64,000 bases of DNA from Pseudomonadota bacterium (GCA_016183985.1 JACPDN010000006.1:1302001-1366000); one strand, 5' to 3'; counted from the first letter of the stretch, positions 44,904 to 54,322 are shown. Notes: generated by a model not told the origin, from the sequence alone. Translations and numbers: made by a program.

Positions 44904-45952
44904 GCCGCGCGCTCCAAGAGGCTCGCATCGCCATAGGAGAAGAAGCGATAGCCCGAAGCGATCGCGTGGTCATAGGCCTTCTTCATGCGGTCGGTTCCGG
45001 CGAAGGCCGATACCAGCATGAAAAGGGTCGATTTCGGTAAATGGAAATTGGTCATCAGCATATCGACAATCTGAAACTTGAAGCCCGGCGTGATGAAGAT
45101 ATCGGTGGGAGCGGCGAAGGGCAAAAGCCGGCCATCCTGCGCGGCACTCTCCAGCAGACGCAAGCTTGTGGTGCCGATTGCGACGATGCGGCGCCCTTCC
45201 GCCTTGGCGTGGTTCACGGCTGCCGCGGTTTCGGCATGCACCTCACCATATTCGGCATGCATCTTGTGTTCGGCGATATCGTCGACCTTCACCGGCAGGA
45301 AGGTGCCAGCGCCGACATGGAGTGTCACGCGGTGCTGCTCGATCCCCTTGGCCTGCAATCGCGCCAGCAGATCCGGCGTGAAATGGAGGCCCGCCGTCGG
45401 GGCGGCGACAGCGCCTTCGCGCGTCGCAAAGATGGTCTGGTAATCGGTATCGTCGCGCCGCTCGACGGCACGGGACTTGCGGATATAGGGCGGCAGCGGC
45501 ATCCAGCCATGCTGGGCAAGGCTCACCCGGAATGTCGGCTCATCGGTGCCGAAATCGAGCCGAATCTGCCCGTCTTCGGTCTTTTCCCGGACGGTCGCCG
45601 CAAAACCCGGCGCGAACTCCACCAGCTCTCCTAAGCGCAATTTCTTGCCCGGCCGGGCGAAGGCCCACCAATTAACCGTATTTTCCCCGGCGCTCTCCCC
45701 GGGGGTCCGCTCCAGCAGGGTCACCTCGATCCGCGCCTGGCCCCGGCGGCCCGCCAGCTGGGCGGGGATCACCTTGGTGTCATTGCTGACCAGCAGGTCA
45801 CCTTCCTGCAGCAAATCAGGAAGATCGCGCACGATCCTGTCGGAAAAGCCATGCTTGCCGACATGAAGCAACCGGGCCGCCTCGCGCGGCTCCATGGGAT
45901 GGAGGGCGATGCGGTCGGGGGGCAGGTCAAAGTCGAAATCGGAAAGGCGCAT
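44900..45952 (-). CDS. queA: S-adenosylmethionine:tRNA ribosyltransferase-isomerase
   Basis: Adds the epoxycyclopentane ring to preQ1 in tRNA using the ribosyl part of S-adenosylmethionine. From ATG 45952 the protein has 350 residues, starting [17 protein letters not shown], with [15 protein letters not shown], the [13 protein letters not shown] motif, [22 protein letters not shown] and the MLVSAFAG C-terminal motif. The frame extends upstream to about 46060, but that segment overlaps the yhhQ promoter and shows no QueA similarity. It heads the queA-tgt-queF-queG operon. Confidence 0.96.
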   Translation of the reverse strand: MRLSDFDFDLPPDRIALHPMEPREAARLLHVGKHGFSDRIVRDLPDLLQEGDLLVSNDTKVIPAQLAGRRGQARIEVTLLERTPGESAGENTVNWWAFARPGKKLRLGELVEFAPGFAATVREKTEDGQIRLDFGTDEPTFRVSLAQHGWMPLPPYIRKSRAVERRDDTDYQTIFATREGAVAAPTAGLHFTPDLLARLQAKGIEQHRVTLHVGAGTFLPVKVDDIAEHKMHAEYGEVHAETAAAVNHAKAEGRRIVAIGTTSLRLLESAAQDGRLLPFAAPTDIFITPGFKFQIVDMLMTNFHLPKSTLFMLVSAFAGTDRMKKAYDHAIASGYRFFSYGDASLLERAA

Positions 45953-46001
45953 GGGCCGGTTTTTAGCCAGCGCAAGGCCGGCCCGCCACTGAAATCGCCG
46001 C

Positions 46002-46030
46002 TTGGCGCTGGGCGAGGGCGGCGCTATAAC
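46002..46030 (+). promoter_or_regulatory. Promoter for the queuosine-precursor transporter gene
   Basis: TTGGCG (46002-46007) and TATAAC (46025-46030) are spaced by exactly 17 bases, 35 bases before ATG 46066. It lies in the 113-base gap between divergent queA and the transporter gene. No preQ1 riboswitch was recognised in the short leader. Confidence 0.55.
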
Positions 46031-46065
46031 CCCGGAAAATCCAGCATTTTCGAAAGACAAACGCG

Positions 46066-46767
46066 ATGAACGCCACCACCCCCGGCGCGCTTTCCGGCCG
46101 TCACTCGACCCTGTTCGTGGTCGTGGTCGCCTTGTTCGTGACCGACCTCATCATCTCGAATGTGATCGCCGTGAAGGCGATCAACATCTTCGGCTATTCA
46201 CTGCAGGCAGCCGATCTCATCTTCCCTATCACCTATATCCTCGGCGACGTCTTGACCGAGGTTTACGGCTATGCCCGGGCGCGCCGCGCGATCTGGATCG
46301 GCTTCGGCTGCAATCTCTTCGCCGTGGCGGCCATCACGCTCGGCCAGGCATTGCCGTCCGATGCCAGCTGGGGCGATCAAGCTGCCTACGAGGCCATTCT
46401 CGGCTCGCAATCCCGCATCCTCGCCGCCTCTTTCGCCGCCTATCTGGTCGGTGAGTTCGTCAATTCCTACATCCTTGCCAAGATGAAGATCTGGACAAAG
46501 GGCCGCTTCCTCTGGGCGCGCACCATCGGCTCGACACTTTTTGGTCAGGGCTGCGACACGGCGATCTTCCTCACCATCGCCTTTTATGGCGACTGGCCGA
46601 ACGAACTCCTCGCCGCCATCATCCTCAACCAATGGCTCTTCAAGGTCGGCTACGAAACCCTGGCCACACCGCTCACCTATCTCGTCGTCAACAAGCTGAA
46701 GCGTGCCGAAGGCATCGACGTCTACGACACCAACACCCGCTTCAGTCCGTTCGCGGTCAAGGAATAG
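46066..46767 (+). CDS. yhhQ: YhhQ-type queuosine precursor transporter
   Basis: A 233-residue membrane protein with six hydrophobic segments. It carries the family motifs NVIAVKAINIFGYSLQAAD, ITYILGDVLTEVYGYARAR and SFAAYLVGEFVNSYILAK, and it ends with a soluble NTRFSPF tail. YhhQ proteins import preQ0 or preQ1. Its position divergent from the queA-tgt-queF-queG operon supports that role. It converges with the TPR gene, and the last 11 bases of the two coding regions overlap. Confidence 0.94.
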   Translation: MNATTPGALSGRHSTLFVVVVALFVTDLIISNVIAVKAINIFGYSLQAADLIFPITYILGDVLTEVYGYARARRAIWIGFGCNLFAVAAITLGQALPSDASWGDQAAYEAILGSQSRILAASFAAYLVGEFVNSYILAKMKIWTKGRFLWARTIGSTLFGQGCDTAIFLTIAFYGDWPNELLAAIILNQWLFKVGYETLATPLTYLVVNKLKRAEGIDVYDTNTRFSPFAVKE

Positions 46768-47761
46768 GCGCCAGCCGCGCCACGTCCAGCGCTGCGATGT
46801 GCCAATCGGCGCACCAGCGGATATGCGGATCGGTGAGTGCACGCCGATAAGCCGCGCCGGCAGCGGGAAGATCGCCTGCGGCCTCGAAAAGCAGGCCTTG
46901 CAGGCGATCGATGATGGCCTGGTTCTCGGCCCGGCGCGTGATCGACATGGCTGCAAACGCATCGACCAGCGCCTTGGCTGCAGCGGTATCACCGCTAAGT
47001 TGGCGCCAGGCGAGGCTTGCCCATTCCGTCGTTTCAGCGGCGAAGGCCGCCTCGACATCCGCACGCGGGTCTTTCCGCCCGAAATGCCGGTCGAGCGCCG
47101 CCAGCCATAGGGCGAGTTCCGCCGTAAGGCCATCCTCACCCGCCATCGCGGCGGCCAAATCGAGGTTTGCCAAGGCAGCGGCACGATTGCCGCTGAGGCG
47201 ATACAGCTCGGCCCGCAAAAGGAACAGCCGGCAGCGATATTCCGCCTGAGCTGCATTGAGACCCTGCGCTGCCTCGGCCCATGCCAGGGCTGCTGCAAGG
47301 CCCTTTGCTGCCAGCACAAGAATGAGCGTGTATTGCGCGACGAAAGCAGCGTCTTCACCGCCCTTGCCTGCCGCCGTCATGGCAATGCCCGCCGGTTCAT
47401 ATTGGCCTTGCGCGGCGCGTGCAAAGCTCAGCCGCCGCTCCGCCTCATAAGGATAGGTACAGCCACCGGCGAGCGCCGCGCGAAATTCCGCCTCGGCCGT
47501 GGCGGCATCGCCGATATCGAACAACAGCGAGCCAAGCACGATCTGGAAATTGCCGCGCTCATCGCATGGCGGGCACATCTCGATCGCGCGCCGATAGGCA
47601 TGAAGGGCACCGTCGATATCACCGCCCTCCGCCATCTCCTCGGCCGCATGCGCAGTCATGACGGCGCTGATGAAGCGTCGTTTCGCCGAATGCGGCGCGC
47701 CGAGATCGCAGCTCTGCCCCGCGCGCGTATCTTCGCCATTGCTGTTGGCCGCCTGCCGCAT
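46757..47761 (-). CDS. TPR-like protein of unknown function
   Basis: The 334-residue soluble protein is built of alpha-helical pairs with TPR-like spacing (EMAEGGDIDGALHAYRRAIE, FDIGDAATAEAEFRAAL, FEAAGDLPAAGAAYRRALT). The repeats continue over most of its length, ending in a Trp-rich tail (WCADWHIAALDVARL). No signal peptide or enzymatic motif is seen, so a scaffolding role is likely. A GTTC-N7-GTTC SOS-type box lies 17-31 bases before the start. The following gene on the same strand is upstream, a small secreted protein. Confidence 0.75.
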   Translation of the reverse strand: MRQAANSNGEDTRAGQSCDLGAPHSAKRRFISAVMTAHAAEEMAEGGDIDGALHAYRRAIEMCPPCDERGNFQIVLGSLLFDIGDAATAEAEFRAALAGGCTYPYEAERRLSFARAAQGQYEPAGIAMTAAGKGGEDAAFVAQYTLILVLAAKGLAAALAWAEAAQGLNAAQAEYRCRLFLLRAELYRLSGNRAAALANLDLAAAMAGEDGLTAELALWLAALDRHFGRKDPRADVEAAFAAETTEWASLAWRQLSGDTAAAKALVDAFAAMSITRRAENQAIIDRLQGLLFEAAGDLPAAGAAYRRALTDPHIRWCADWHIAALDVARLAPIP

Positions 47762-47777
47762 GATCCCCCTCGCTCAA

Positions 47778-47792
47778 GTTCGCTGAATGTTC
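47778..47792. promoter_or_regulatory. LexA-type box GTTC-N7-GTTC
   Basis: GTTC at 47778-47781 and GTTC at 47789-47792 are separated by seven bases, the direct-repeat form of the alphaproteobacterial SOS box. It overlaps the expected promoter of the TPR gene, ending 17 bases from its start. Only eight bases are fixed in this motif, so a chance match is possible. Confidence 0.4.
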
Positions 47793-47875
47793 CGAACTAT
47801 TGCTCAGCATCTTTTGATTGTAAATACTAAAATTATGACATTCGATGCTGGTATCTCCGCAGGGCGCGGCCGCGG

Positions 47876-48430
47876 TCAGGGCTGGGCCTTGAGAGCTGCC
47901 TCCTCGGCGGTCGTGAGGGTGGCAAAAGCGCTCCCCGTTTCGCAAATGCCAGCTGCCTTCTCTAACAACTTTCCGGCAAAGCGCTTTTCGCCATCGCTGG
48001 CGGCGAAAGCGCCGGCATAGAAGGAAAGCTCGCAGATGCGCTGGCGCTTCTCGTCATGCGATAGACCGGCGCGCTGCACACCATCGGCAACCTGTTGCAA
48101 TTTCTGCTCGCCCAGCAGATAGCCGATGATCGGTCGTGGCCAGGCGTTGCTCTGATGCGCGGCCATCGCCGCCCCCATCAGGCTGCGCCCATCGCTGCCC
48201 ATGCGCATGGCGACGAAACCCTGCAGAAGAGCTAGGCGAATGAAGGTGTCGTTATCGGCAAGCGCGATTGCCGCGCGGATTTTCTCATCGGCCGGCCCAT
48301 AGTGGCCGGCAGCGAGATCGGCAACTGCCTGCTTCTCCAGCGCGCTCACCGATTGCGCATCGTCGGCTTCCGCGGCGGTGGCCAGCCACAACGCCGTGGC
48401 CAGCGCATAACAAACGAACCTGATTCCCAT
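47876..48430 (-). CDS. Secreted or periplasmic protein of unknown function
   Basis: The 184-residue protein from ATG 48430 has a good Sec signal peptide (residues 1-22, ending WLATAAEA) preceded by GGGGGAG as ribosome-binding site. The mature part looks helical, with repeats resembling SEL1/TPR spacing (LAAGHYGPADEKIRAAI, LLGEQKLQQVADGV). A single Cys pair near the C-terminus (RICELSF, AAGICETGS) could form a disulfide. There is no motif I recognise. It may share a transcript with the TPR gene 114 bases downstream, though the SOS-type box suggests otherwise. Confidence 0.7.
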   Translation of the reverse strand: MGIRFVCYALATALWLATAAEADDAQSVSALEKQAVADLAAGHYGPADEKIRAAIALADNDTFIRLALLQGFVAMRMGSDGRSLMGAAMAAHQSNAWPRPIIGYLLGEQKLQQVADGVQRAGLSHDEKRQRICELSFYAGAFAASDGEKRFAGKLLEKAAGICETGSAFATLTTAEEAALKAQP

Positions 48431-48468
48431 CTCACTCCCCCGCAATGCCGCGTGGGGCTTACCGGATC

Positions 48469-49401
48469 CTAGCTGGCGCGGGCCTTCCGCGCCTGCTTTC
48501 CGCTGATCCAGCCCAACCCGGCAATCGCCAATAGGATAAGCCCCATCCCCACCCCTTCGACAAGCCCCGGCCGCTCACCCAATTGCAAGGTCGAGAGCAC
48601 TAGGCCCAGAAGAGGCGTCAGCAGAATGCCGAGCGAGGCGAGCCCCGCATCGAGCCGGTTGAGCAGCGTGAACCAGATGACATAGGCCAAGGGCGTTGCC
48701 GGGCCGATATTGTAGAGCAGTGCCGCGATGAAGCCCGGGGACCAATCGATCGGCCCTTCCGGCACGACGAGTGCCACGACGCACATCATGACGGCGCCGG
48801 CCAGCATCTGCCAGGCCGTGAGTGCCAGGGGGTCAATCGGTGCCACGCGTGTCGCCCGCTTGGTGACGACGACACCGAGCCCCCAGGCGAGCCCTGCCCC
48901 CAAGGCCAGCATCACTGCCGGCAGCGATCCGGAGCGCCCGCCTGCCACTGAGATGAGCACGATGCCGATAAGGGCAATGCCGGCCGCTCCCCATTGCGCC
49001 CCCGGCACCCTCTCCTTGAGGATGAGGACCGAGAAGACCAGCACCCAGAGCGGCATGGTATAATTGAGCACGGCGCTCCGGCCGGCTGCACCGGTCGAGA
49101 GCGCCCAGGTGACAAGGCCGAAGCACAACGCCGTCTGCAGCAGGCCGATAAGCGTGATGACGCGCCAGCGCGACCGCAGCTCGCGCGCCCTTAGCGAGCG
49201 GCCCATCAGCTTCAATGTCGCCATCAAAACAATGGCACCGCCGAGAAAACGCAAAGCGGCAAAGGCAAATGGCGGCGCATAAGTCACCGCGACCTTCATC
49301 ATCACCCAGTTATAGCCCCAGATGAGCGACAAGGTGGCAATGAGCGCAAGAGCCTGCCAGCGCGGCAAGGATTTGGGAGGAAGGGGAGACGTCTCAGTCA
49401 T
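48469..49401 (-). CDS. EamA/DMT-family transporter
   Basis: A 310-residue membrane protein with ten predicted helices in two homologous EamA halves (LSLIWGYNWVMMKVAV near the start, LGAGLAWGLGVVVTKRA at the second half). Members export amino acids, purines or other metabolites, and the substrate cannot be told from sequence. The gene precedes the secreted-protein gene by 38 bases on the same strand. Upstream is a 201-base gap with a dispersed repeat. Confidence 0.9.
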   Translation of the reverse strand: MTETSPLPPKSLPRWQALALIATLSLIWGYNWVMMKVAVTYAPPFAFAALRFLGGAIVLMATLKLMGRSLRARELRSRWRVITLIGLLQTALCFGLVTWALSTGAAGRSAVLNYTMPLWVLVFSVLILKERVPGAQWGAAGIALIGIVLISVAGGRSGSLPAVMLALGAGLAWGLGVVVTKRATRVAPIDPLALTAWQMLAGAVMMCVVALVVPEGPIDWSPGFIAALLYNIGPATPLAYVIWFTLLNRLDAGLASLGILLTPLLGLVLSTLQLGERPGLVEGVGMGLILLAIAGLGWISGKQARKARAS

Positions 49402-49491
49402 GCGAACGGAAGACTAACCGCTCCCGCCGCGAATTGCGTTCCCCAATTTCAACCGCAAGCGTTGCGTAAGACGCATCGCTGACTTCTTTCG

Positions 49492-49585
49492 CGTCATCCC
49501 CGGGGCTTGTCCCGGGGATCCAGTCTATCCGCCGCCCTGGCGGATGCCCGGCCCGTGGAATCAACGCTGGGCCCGGGCATGACCG
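49492..49585. repeat. Dispersed inverted intergenic repeat, copy 1
   Basis: A unit CGTCATCCCCGGGG...CCCGGGGATCCA (49492-49522) is followed about 35 bases later by a related unit in opposite orientation (about 49555-49585, with GCCCGGGCATGAC). Each unit is itself a palindrome. The same pair of elements occurs at 55973-56067. They match the general pattern of short interspersed GTCATxCCCGGG elements seen in many alphaproteobacteria. Confidence 0.75.
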
Positions 49586-49602
49586 CACATAAAAACTTGA
49601 AC

Positions 49603-51006
49603 TCAATCCCCAGTGACGAGGCGCTCGACCAGTTGCTTCACCGTCGGCACGAAGCCATTCGCATAGAACGGATCGTCGCGGAAGCGATAGGCGTTGTGGC
49701 CGGCAAACATCAGCTGATCCTCGAACCTGTCGGAATGGCTGATTTCCTGCAGCGTCTTCTGGATGCAGAAGCTCCTGGGGTCGGCCTTGTGACCCGTCGT
49801 CCCGGCCTCGTTCTGGGCCCAGTTCGAGAAATTGCAGGCAGACAGGCAGCCCATGCAATCGATCTGGTCCTTCAAAATCTCGTCGGCCTTTTCGCGGGTG
49901 ACGAAAATCAAGGTCGATTCCGGCGTGCGCAGGGCTTCGCGGAAACCTTCGGCAATCCACCCTTCCGCGCGCAGCTTGTCAGCCGCCGTCACGAAGACTT
50001 CGCGGCCGCGCGCGCCGATGGCAAGCGGCCAGTCGTGCTCGCCCACCTTGTGCTGCGAATAGGCAATCTGACGGTCGGAGCGGTCGCGCAGTTCCTGGAT
50101 GAAATCGTTATTCACGGCCGACGAATAGAAGCCGGTCGGGCTGAAGCGATTGAGGAACACGTCGCCTTTCTTCAGGGTCACGAGCCGCTTCTTCCAGGCA
50201 TCCGAAATCGGACTTTCCTGGGTGAGCAGCGGGCGCGTACCGAACTGGAAGCCGATGGGGCCAAGCTCCGGATTGCCGATCCAGTCTTCCCATTCGCGCA
50301 AGTTCCAGACGCCACCCGCCATGATGATCGGCGTCTCGGCGAGGCCGCATTCATCCTTCATCGTCTGCCGAAGCTCGCGGACCCGCTCATAGGGTGGCTG
50401 CGGCTTGGTCGGGTCTTCGACATTGGAAAGGCCGTTATGGCCGCCCGCCAGCCACGGGTCTTCGTAGACCACGCCGCCCAGCAGATGGCTGAATTTGTGA
50501 TAGGCGCGCTTCCACAAGGCGCGGAAGGCGCGGGCCGAAGAGACGATCGGATAATAGTGAATGTTGTACTGCGCGCAGATCTCGGCGATGCGATAGGGCA
50601 TGCCGGCGCCGCAGGTGACGCCGTGGATGAGACCCTTGGCACCTTCGAGCACGCCATGCAGCACCCGCTCGGCACCGCCCATCTCCCACAGCACATTCAT
50701 GTGCAGGCGGCCGTTATCGCCGCTCATGCAGTCATGGGCGATCTTCGCCTGGGCGATACCGCCCTTGATGGCATAGTTCAGCAATTCCTCATGGCGCTCG
50801 CGCCGCGTCTTGCCGTGATAAAGCTGCGGGATGGGCTTGCCGTTCTCGTCATAGGAATCGGCATTGACGCCGGAGAAGGTGCCGACGCCGCCGGCAAGCG
50901 CCCAGGCGCCCGAGGATTGACCGTTCGAGACGGAAATACCCTTGCCGCCTTCAATCAGCGGCAGGACTTCGCGACCCGAAATCAGCAGCGGCTTCAGTGC
51001 TTTCAC
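49603..51006 (-). CDS. Nitronate monooxygenase-family flavoprotein with C-terminal cysteine cluster
   Basis: A 467-residue FMN TIM-barrel protein of the 2-nitropropane dioxygenase family, with GGVGTFSGVNAD near the N-terminus, the HGVTCGAGMP segment and PIIMAGGVWN phosphate-binding region. It is about 130 residues longer than the usual enzymes. The added part carries Cys384, Cys387 and Cys391 (CMGCLSAC) and Cys414, resembling the 4Fe-4S motif of dienoyl-CoA reductase-type flavoenzymes. The usual nitronate role is therefore doubtful; electron transfer to an enoyl-type substrate is possible. It follows the phosphodiesterase gene by 54 bases. Confidence 0.83.
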   Translation of the reverse strand: MKALKPLLISGREVLPLIEGGKGISVSNGQSSGAWALAGGVGTFSGVNADSYDENGKPIPQLYHGKTRRERHEELLNYAIKGGIAQAKIAHDCMSGDNGRLHMNVLWEMGGAERVLHGVLEGAKGLIHGVTCGAGMPYRIAEICAQYNIHYYPIVSSARAFRALWKRAYHKFSHLLGGVVYEDPWLAGGHNGLSNVEDPTKPQPPYERVRELRQTMKDECGLAETPIIMAGGVWNLREWEDWIGNPELGPIGFQFGTRPLLTQESPISDAWKKRLVTLKKGDVFLNRFSPTGFYSSAVNNDFIQELRDRSDRQIAYSQHKVGEHDWPLAIGARGREVFVTAADKLRAEGWIAEGFREALRTPESTLIFVTREKADEILKDQIDCMGCLSACNFSNWAQNEAGTTGHKADPRSFCIQKTLQEISHSDRFEDQLMFAGHNAYRFRDDPFYANGFVPTVKQLVERLVTGD

Positions 51007-51060
51007 CCAACCCTCCCATGACCGCTGGCCCAGCCTGCGGCGATATCCTGATTTATATAA

Positions 51061-51810
51061 TTATTGGCCGACCGCCGCCAAGATGCGGGCCGGCGCATCG
51101 GTGAAAACTCCGTCAACGCCCCATTCGATCAGCTGCTTGGCACGTGCCGCGTCATTAACCGTATAGACGAGAAGGCCGTAGCCCGCCCCCTTGATCTCCG
51201 AAACCCATTCCGGGGTCGCCATCTGGTCCCAGATATTGACCGTATCGACTTTAAGATTCTGCGCCAGATCCAGCCAATTGGCCGGGTGATCCTCCAGCAG
51301 CAGGCCGCGGAGATAGTCGGGCGCCGTGTCGCGGGCAATTTCCAGGCATTCGAGAACGAAGCTCGAAATCAGCGGCCTGGGCTTTGCGGCCGGCCACAGA
51401 TGGCCGAGCTCGTCCAGAATGATCCTGGCTGTCTCGCGCGCCCGGCCCGGGCAGGGCTTCAATTCGAGATTGAACTGGATGCCTTCCTGGGCAAAGAGAG
51501 ACAGCGCCTCGGCCAGGAGCGGCATCTTCTCGCCCGCAAACTGGCTGCCTTTCCAGCTGCCGGAATCGAGCTGGCGGATCTCGTCATAGGAAAGCGCCCG
51601 CGCGGGCCCGGCTGAATTGCTGGTGCGGTCGATATTATCGTCATGAAGCAGAAAGGCGCGATCATCCGCCGAGAGCTTGGCGTCGAATTCGACCCACAGC
51701 GCACCCTGGCGCTTGGCTTCGCGGAAACTTGCCAACGTGTTCTCGGGCGCCGCCTCGGCAGCACCGCGATGGCCGATCACCTTTGGCAGTGACAGAGCGC
51801 GTATTGGCAT
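51061..51810 (-). CDS. Glycerophosphodiester phosphodiesterase
   Basis: A 249-residue TIM-barrel enzyme that hydrolyses deacylated phospholipids to glycerol-3-phosphate and alcohols. Catalytic and calcium-binding residues are in VIGHRGAAEAAPENT (His and Arg), VEFDAKLSADD (Glu, Asp) and LLHDDNIDRTSN (second His). It has no signal peptide, so it is a cytoplasmic UgpQ-like form. It begins 62 bases after pnp on the same strand and is followed by the flavoprotein gene, possibly as read-through from the pnp operon. Confidence 0.92.
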   Translation of the reverse strand: MPIRALSLPKVIGHRGAAEAAPENTLASFREAKRQGALWVEFDAKLSADDRAFLLHDDNIDRTSNSAGPARALSYDEIRQLDSGSWKGSQFAGEKMPLLAEALSLFAQEGIQFNLELKPCPGRARETARIILDELGHLWPAAKPRPLISSFVLECLEIARDTAPDYLRGLLLEDHPANWLDLAQNLKVDTVNIWDQMATPEWVSEIKGAGYGLLVYTVNDAARAKQLIEWGVDGVFTDAPARILAAVGQ

Positions 51811-51872
51811 CTGGCTAGTCTATCAGAAGCGAAGGCGGGGACGGCGGCAGACACCGCCATCCCCTTATGGCC

Positions 51873-54056
51873 TTACGATTCTGCACGCTCAGTGCGCGGG
51901 CCGCGCTCGGCATCGCGCTGGGCGCGGCGCTCGGCATCGGCTTTGGCGATCTCTTCCGAGATGTCCGCACCAGTGGCCTGGTCGACGACGCGCATGGAGA
52001 GCTTCACCTTGCCGCGATCGTCCATGCCCAGCACCTTCACCTTCACGGCCTGGCCGACTTCGACGACGTCGGAAGTCTGCTTCACGCGGTGCGCGGCGAG
52101 TTCGCTGATATGGACGAGACCGTCCTTCGAACCCAGGAAATTCACGAAGGCACCGAAATCCATCAGCTTGACGACCTTGCCGTCATAGATGACGCCGGCT
52201 TCCGGCTCGGCGACGATGCCCTTGATCCAGTTGATGGCGGCTTCGCCGGCCTTGGCGTCGACCGCCGCGACCTTGATGGTGCCATCGTCCTCGATGTCGA
52301 CCTTGGCGCCGGTCACTTCGCAGATTTCGCGGATGACCTTGCCGCCCTGGCCGATGACTTCGCGGATCTTATCCTTCGGGATGTTGATCACGGTGATGCG
52401 CGGGGCGTTCTCGTTGACGCCTTCGCGAGCGCCGGTCAGGCCCTTGGCCATCTCGCCGAGGATATGGAGACGACCGTCCTTCGCCTGGCCGAGCGCGATC
52501 TTCATGATCTCGGCCGTGATCGAGGTGATCTTGATGTCCATCTGCAGGGCGGTGATGCCCTCACTGGTACCGGCCACCTTGAAGTCCATGTCGCCGAGGT
52601 GATCTTCATCGCCGAGAATGTCGGAGAGAACGGCGAAACCTTCCTTCTCTTTGATGAGGCCCATGGCGATACCGGCGATCGGACGGCTGAGCGGCACGCC
52701 GGCATCCATCATGGCGAGCGACGAACCGCAAACGGTCGCCATCGACGACGAGCCGTTCGATTCCGTGATCTCGGAGACGACGCGGATCGTGTAGGGGAAG
52801 CCTTCCTTGCCCGGGAGCAGCGGATGCACCGCGCGCCAGGCGAGCTTGCCATGGCCGATTTCGCGGCGGCCCGGCGAACCCATGCGGCCGGCTTCACCGG
52901 TCGAATAGGGCGGGAAGTTGTAATGCAACATGAAGGTCTCGCGGAACTCGCCGTCCAGCGCGTCGATGATCTGCTCATCGTCGCCGGTGCCGAGCGTCGT
53001 CACGACGAGGGCCTGGGTTTCGCCGCGGGTGAAGAGCGCCGAACCATGGGCGCGCGGCAGGACGCCGACTTCCGCCGTGATCGGGCGGACGGTCTTCGTG
53101 TCGCGGCCGTCGATGCGCAGGCCCGTCTTCAGGATGTTGCCGCGGACGATGTCCTTCTCGAGTTCCTTGAAAAGCTTGCCGACGAGCTCGGCCTTCTTGT
53201 CGTCGGTGCCGATGGCTGCCTTCGCTTCCGTCTTCACCAGGGCGACCTTGTCGGTGCGCGCCTGCTTGGCGGTCTCGCGATAGGCTTCAGCGAGCTTGTC
53301 GCTGAACTGGGCCTTGAGGGCGTCGAACACTTCAACCGCAGCCGCGTCGGCCGGGGTGAGCTCGCGCGGATCCTTCGCACATTGCTCGGCCAGTTCGATG
53401 ATCGCGTTGATGACGTGCTGGAATTCCTTATGGCCGTAATTCACGGCACCCAGCATGACGTCTTCGGAAAGCTCCTGCGCTTCCGACTCAACCATCAGCA
53501 CGCCTTCGGCGGTGCCGGCGACGACCAGGTCGAGCTTCGAGTTCGGGAGGTCCGAACGCTTCGGATTGAGCACATATTCGCCGTTGACGTAGCCGACGCG
53601 CGCCGCACCGATCGGGCCCAGGAAGGGGATGCCGGAGATGGTGAGGGCAGCCGAGGCACCGATCAAAGCGACGATGTCGGGATCGTTCTCGAGATCATGG
53701 GACAAGGTCGTGCAGACGACCTGCGTCTCGTTGCGATAGGTCTCGTGGAACAGCGGGCGGATCGGGCGGTCGATCAGGCGGCTGGTCAGCACTTCCTTCT
53801 CGGTCGGACGGCCTTCGCGCTTGAAGAAGCCGCCCGGGATCTTGCCGGCGGCGAACGCCTTTTCCTGGTAGTTCACGGTGAGCGGGAAGAAGTCGACACC
53901 GGGCTTGGGGGCCTTGGCGCCGACGGCGGTGCACAGAACGACGGTTTCGCCATAGGTGGCGAGCACGGCACCGTCAGCCTGGCGCGCGATGCGGCCGGTC
54001 TCGAGCGTCAGCTTGCGCCCGCCCCACATCAGTTCCTTGCGATAGATCTTAAACAT
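51873..54056 (-). CDS. pnp: Polyribonucleotide nucleotidyltransferase
   Basis: The 727-residue phosphorolytic 3'-5' exoribonuclease starts at ATG 54056 ([13 protein letters not shown]). It has two RNase PH-like domains separated by a helical domain, with [10 protein letters not shown] and the catalytic-site segment [16 protein letters not shown] in the second. A KH domain ([16 protein letters not shown]) and an S1 domain ([21 protein letters not shown]) follow. The C-terminal tail is charged. It is the last gene of the rimP operon. The leader between rpsO and pnp contains two mutually exclusive hairpins. Confidence 0.98.
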   Translation of the reverse strand: MFKIYRKELMWGGRKLTLETGRIARQADGAVLATYGETVVLCTAVGAKAPKPGVDFFPLTVNYQEKAFAAGKIPGGFFKREGRPTEKEVLTSRLIDRPIRPLFHETYRNETQVVCTTLSHDLENDPDIVALIGASAALTISGIPFLGPIGAARVGYVNGEYVLNPKRSDLPNSKLDLVVAGTAEGVLMVESEAQELSEDVMLGAVNYGHKEFQHVINAIIELAEQCAKDPRELTPADAAAVEVFDALKAQFSDKLAEAYRETAKQARTDKVALVKTEAKAAIGTDDKKAELVGKLFKELEKDIVRGNILKTGLRIDGRDTKTVRPITAEVGVLPRAHGSALFTRGETQALVVTTLGTGDDEQIIDALDGEFRETFMLHYNFPPYSTGEAGRMGSPGRREIGHGKLAWRAVHPLLPGKEGFPYTIRVVSEITESNGSSSMATVCGSSLAMMDAGVPLSRPIAGIAMGLIKEKEGFAVLSDILGDEDHLGDMDFKVAGTSEGITALQMDIKITSITAEIMKIALGQAKDGRLHILGEMAKGLTGAREGVNENAPRITVINIPKDKIREVIGQGGKVIREICEVTGAKVDIEDDGTIKVAAVDAKAGEAAINWIKGIVAEPEAGVIYDGKVVKLMDFGAFVNFLGSKDGLVHISELAAHRVKQTSDVVEVGQAVKVKVLGMDDRGKVKLSMRVVDQATGADISEEIAKADAERRAQRDAERGPRTERAES

Positions 54057-54249
54057 ATCAATGGTCCTTTCCGGCCCCGCCTTCATTTGGCGGCGGCCAC
54101 ACATCTTCGACCGATGGGATGCCGGACCCGCGAAAGCAACGCGATCTTGTCAAAGGATGGCGTTGCTTGCGTCGGCCCGGCGCGTTGCGGCTGATGGCGT
54201 GGTGGTCGATGAACCGCGCCGGCCGTTGGGATGGATGGGGATTGCGTAT

Positions 54250-54311
54250 CGGGATTGTAACAATGGCCCCAATACGACAATCCCGCCCCGGGCATCAGCC
54301 CTGGGCGGGAT
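54250..54311 (-). promoter_or_regulatory. Structured rpsO-pnp intergenic RNA with two mutually exclusive hairpins
   Basis: Hairpin A pairs 54298-54311 with 54280-54293 (14 bp, one mismatch, ATCA loop), immediately after the rpsO stop. Hairpin B pairs 54277-54285 with 54250-54258 (9 bp, perfect). They share bases 54280-54285, so only one can form. The gap to pnp is about 266 bases and otherwise holds no motif I recognise. In E. coli the same interval carries a terminator and an RNase III site used for pnp autoregulation. Confidence 0.55.
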
Positions 54312-54322
54312 CCCCGGTGGGG

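Noticed and set aside
46757-46767. Tail-to-tail overlap of yhhQ and the TPR gene as sign of a frameshift
   Set aside because: Both proteins have normal, complete ends; an 11-base convergent overlap is ordinary in compact genomes.
51867-54194. 775-codon open frame antisense to pnp
   Set aside because: It lies over pnp with its catalytic, KH and S1 domains intact on the other strand; no independent evidence for expression.
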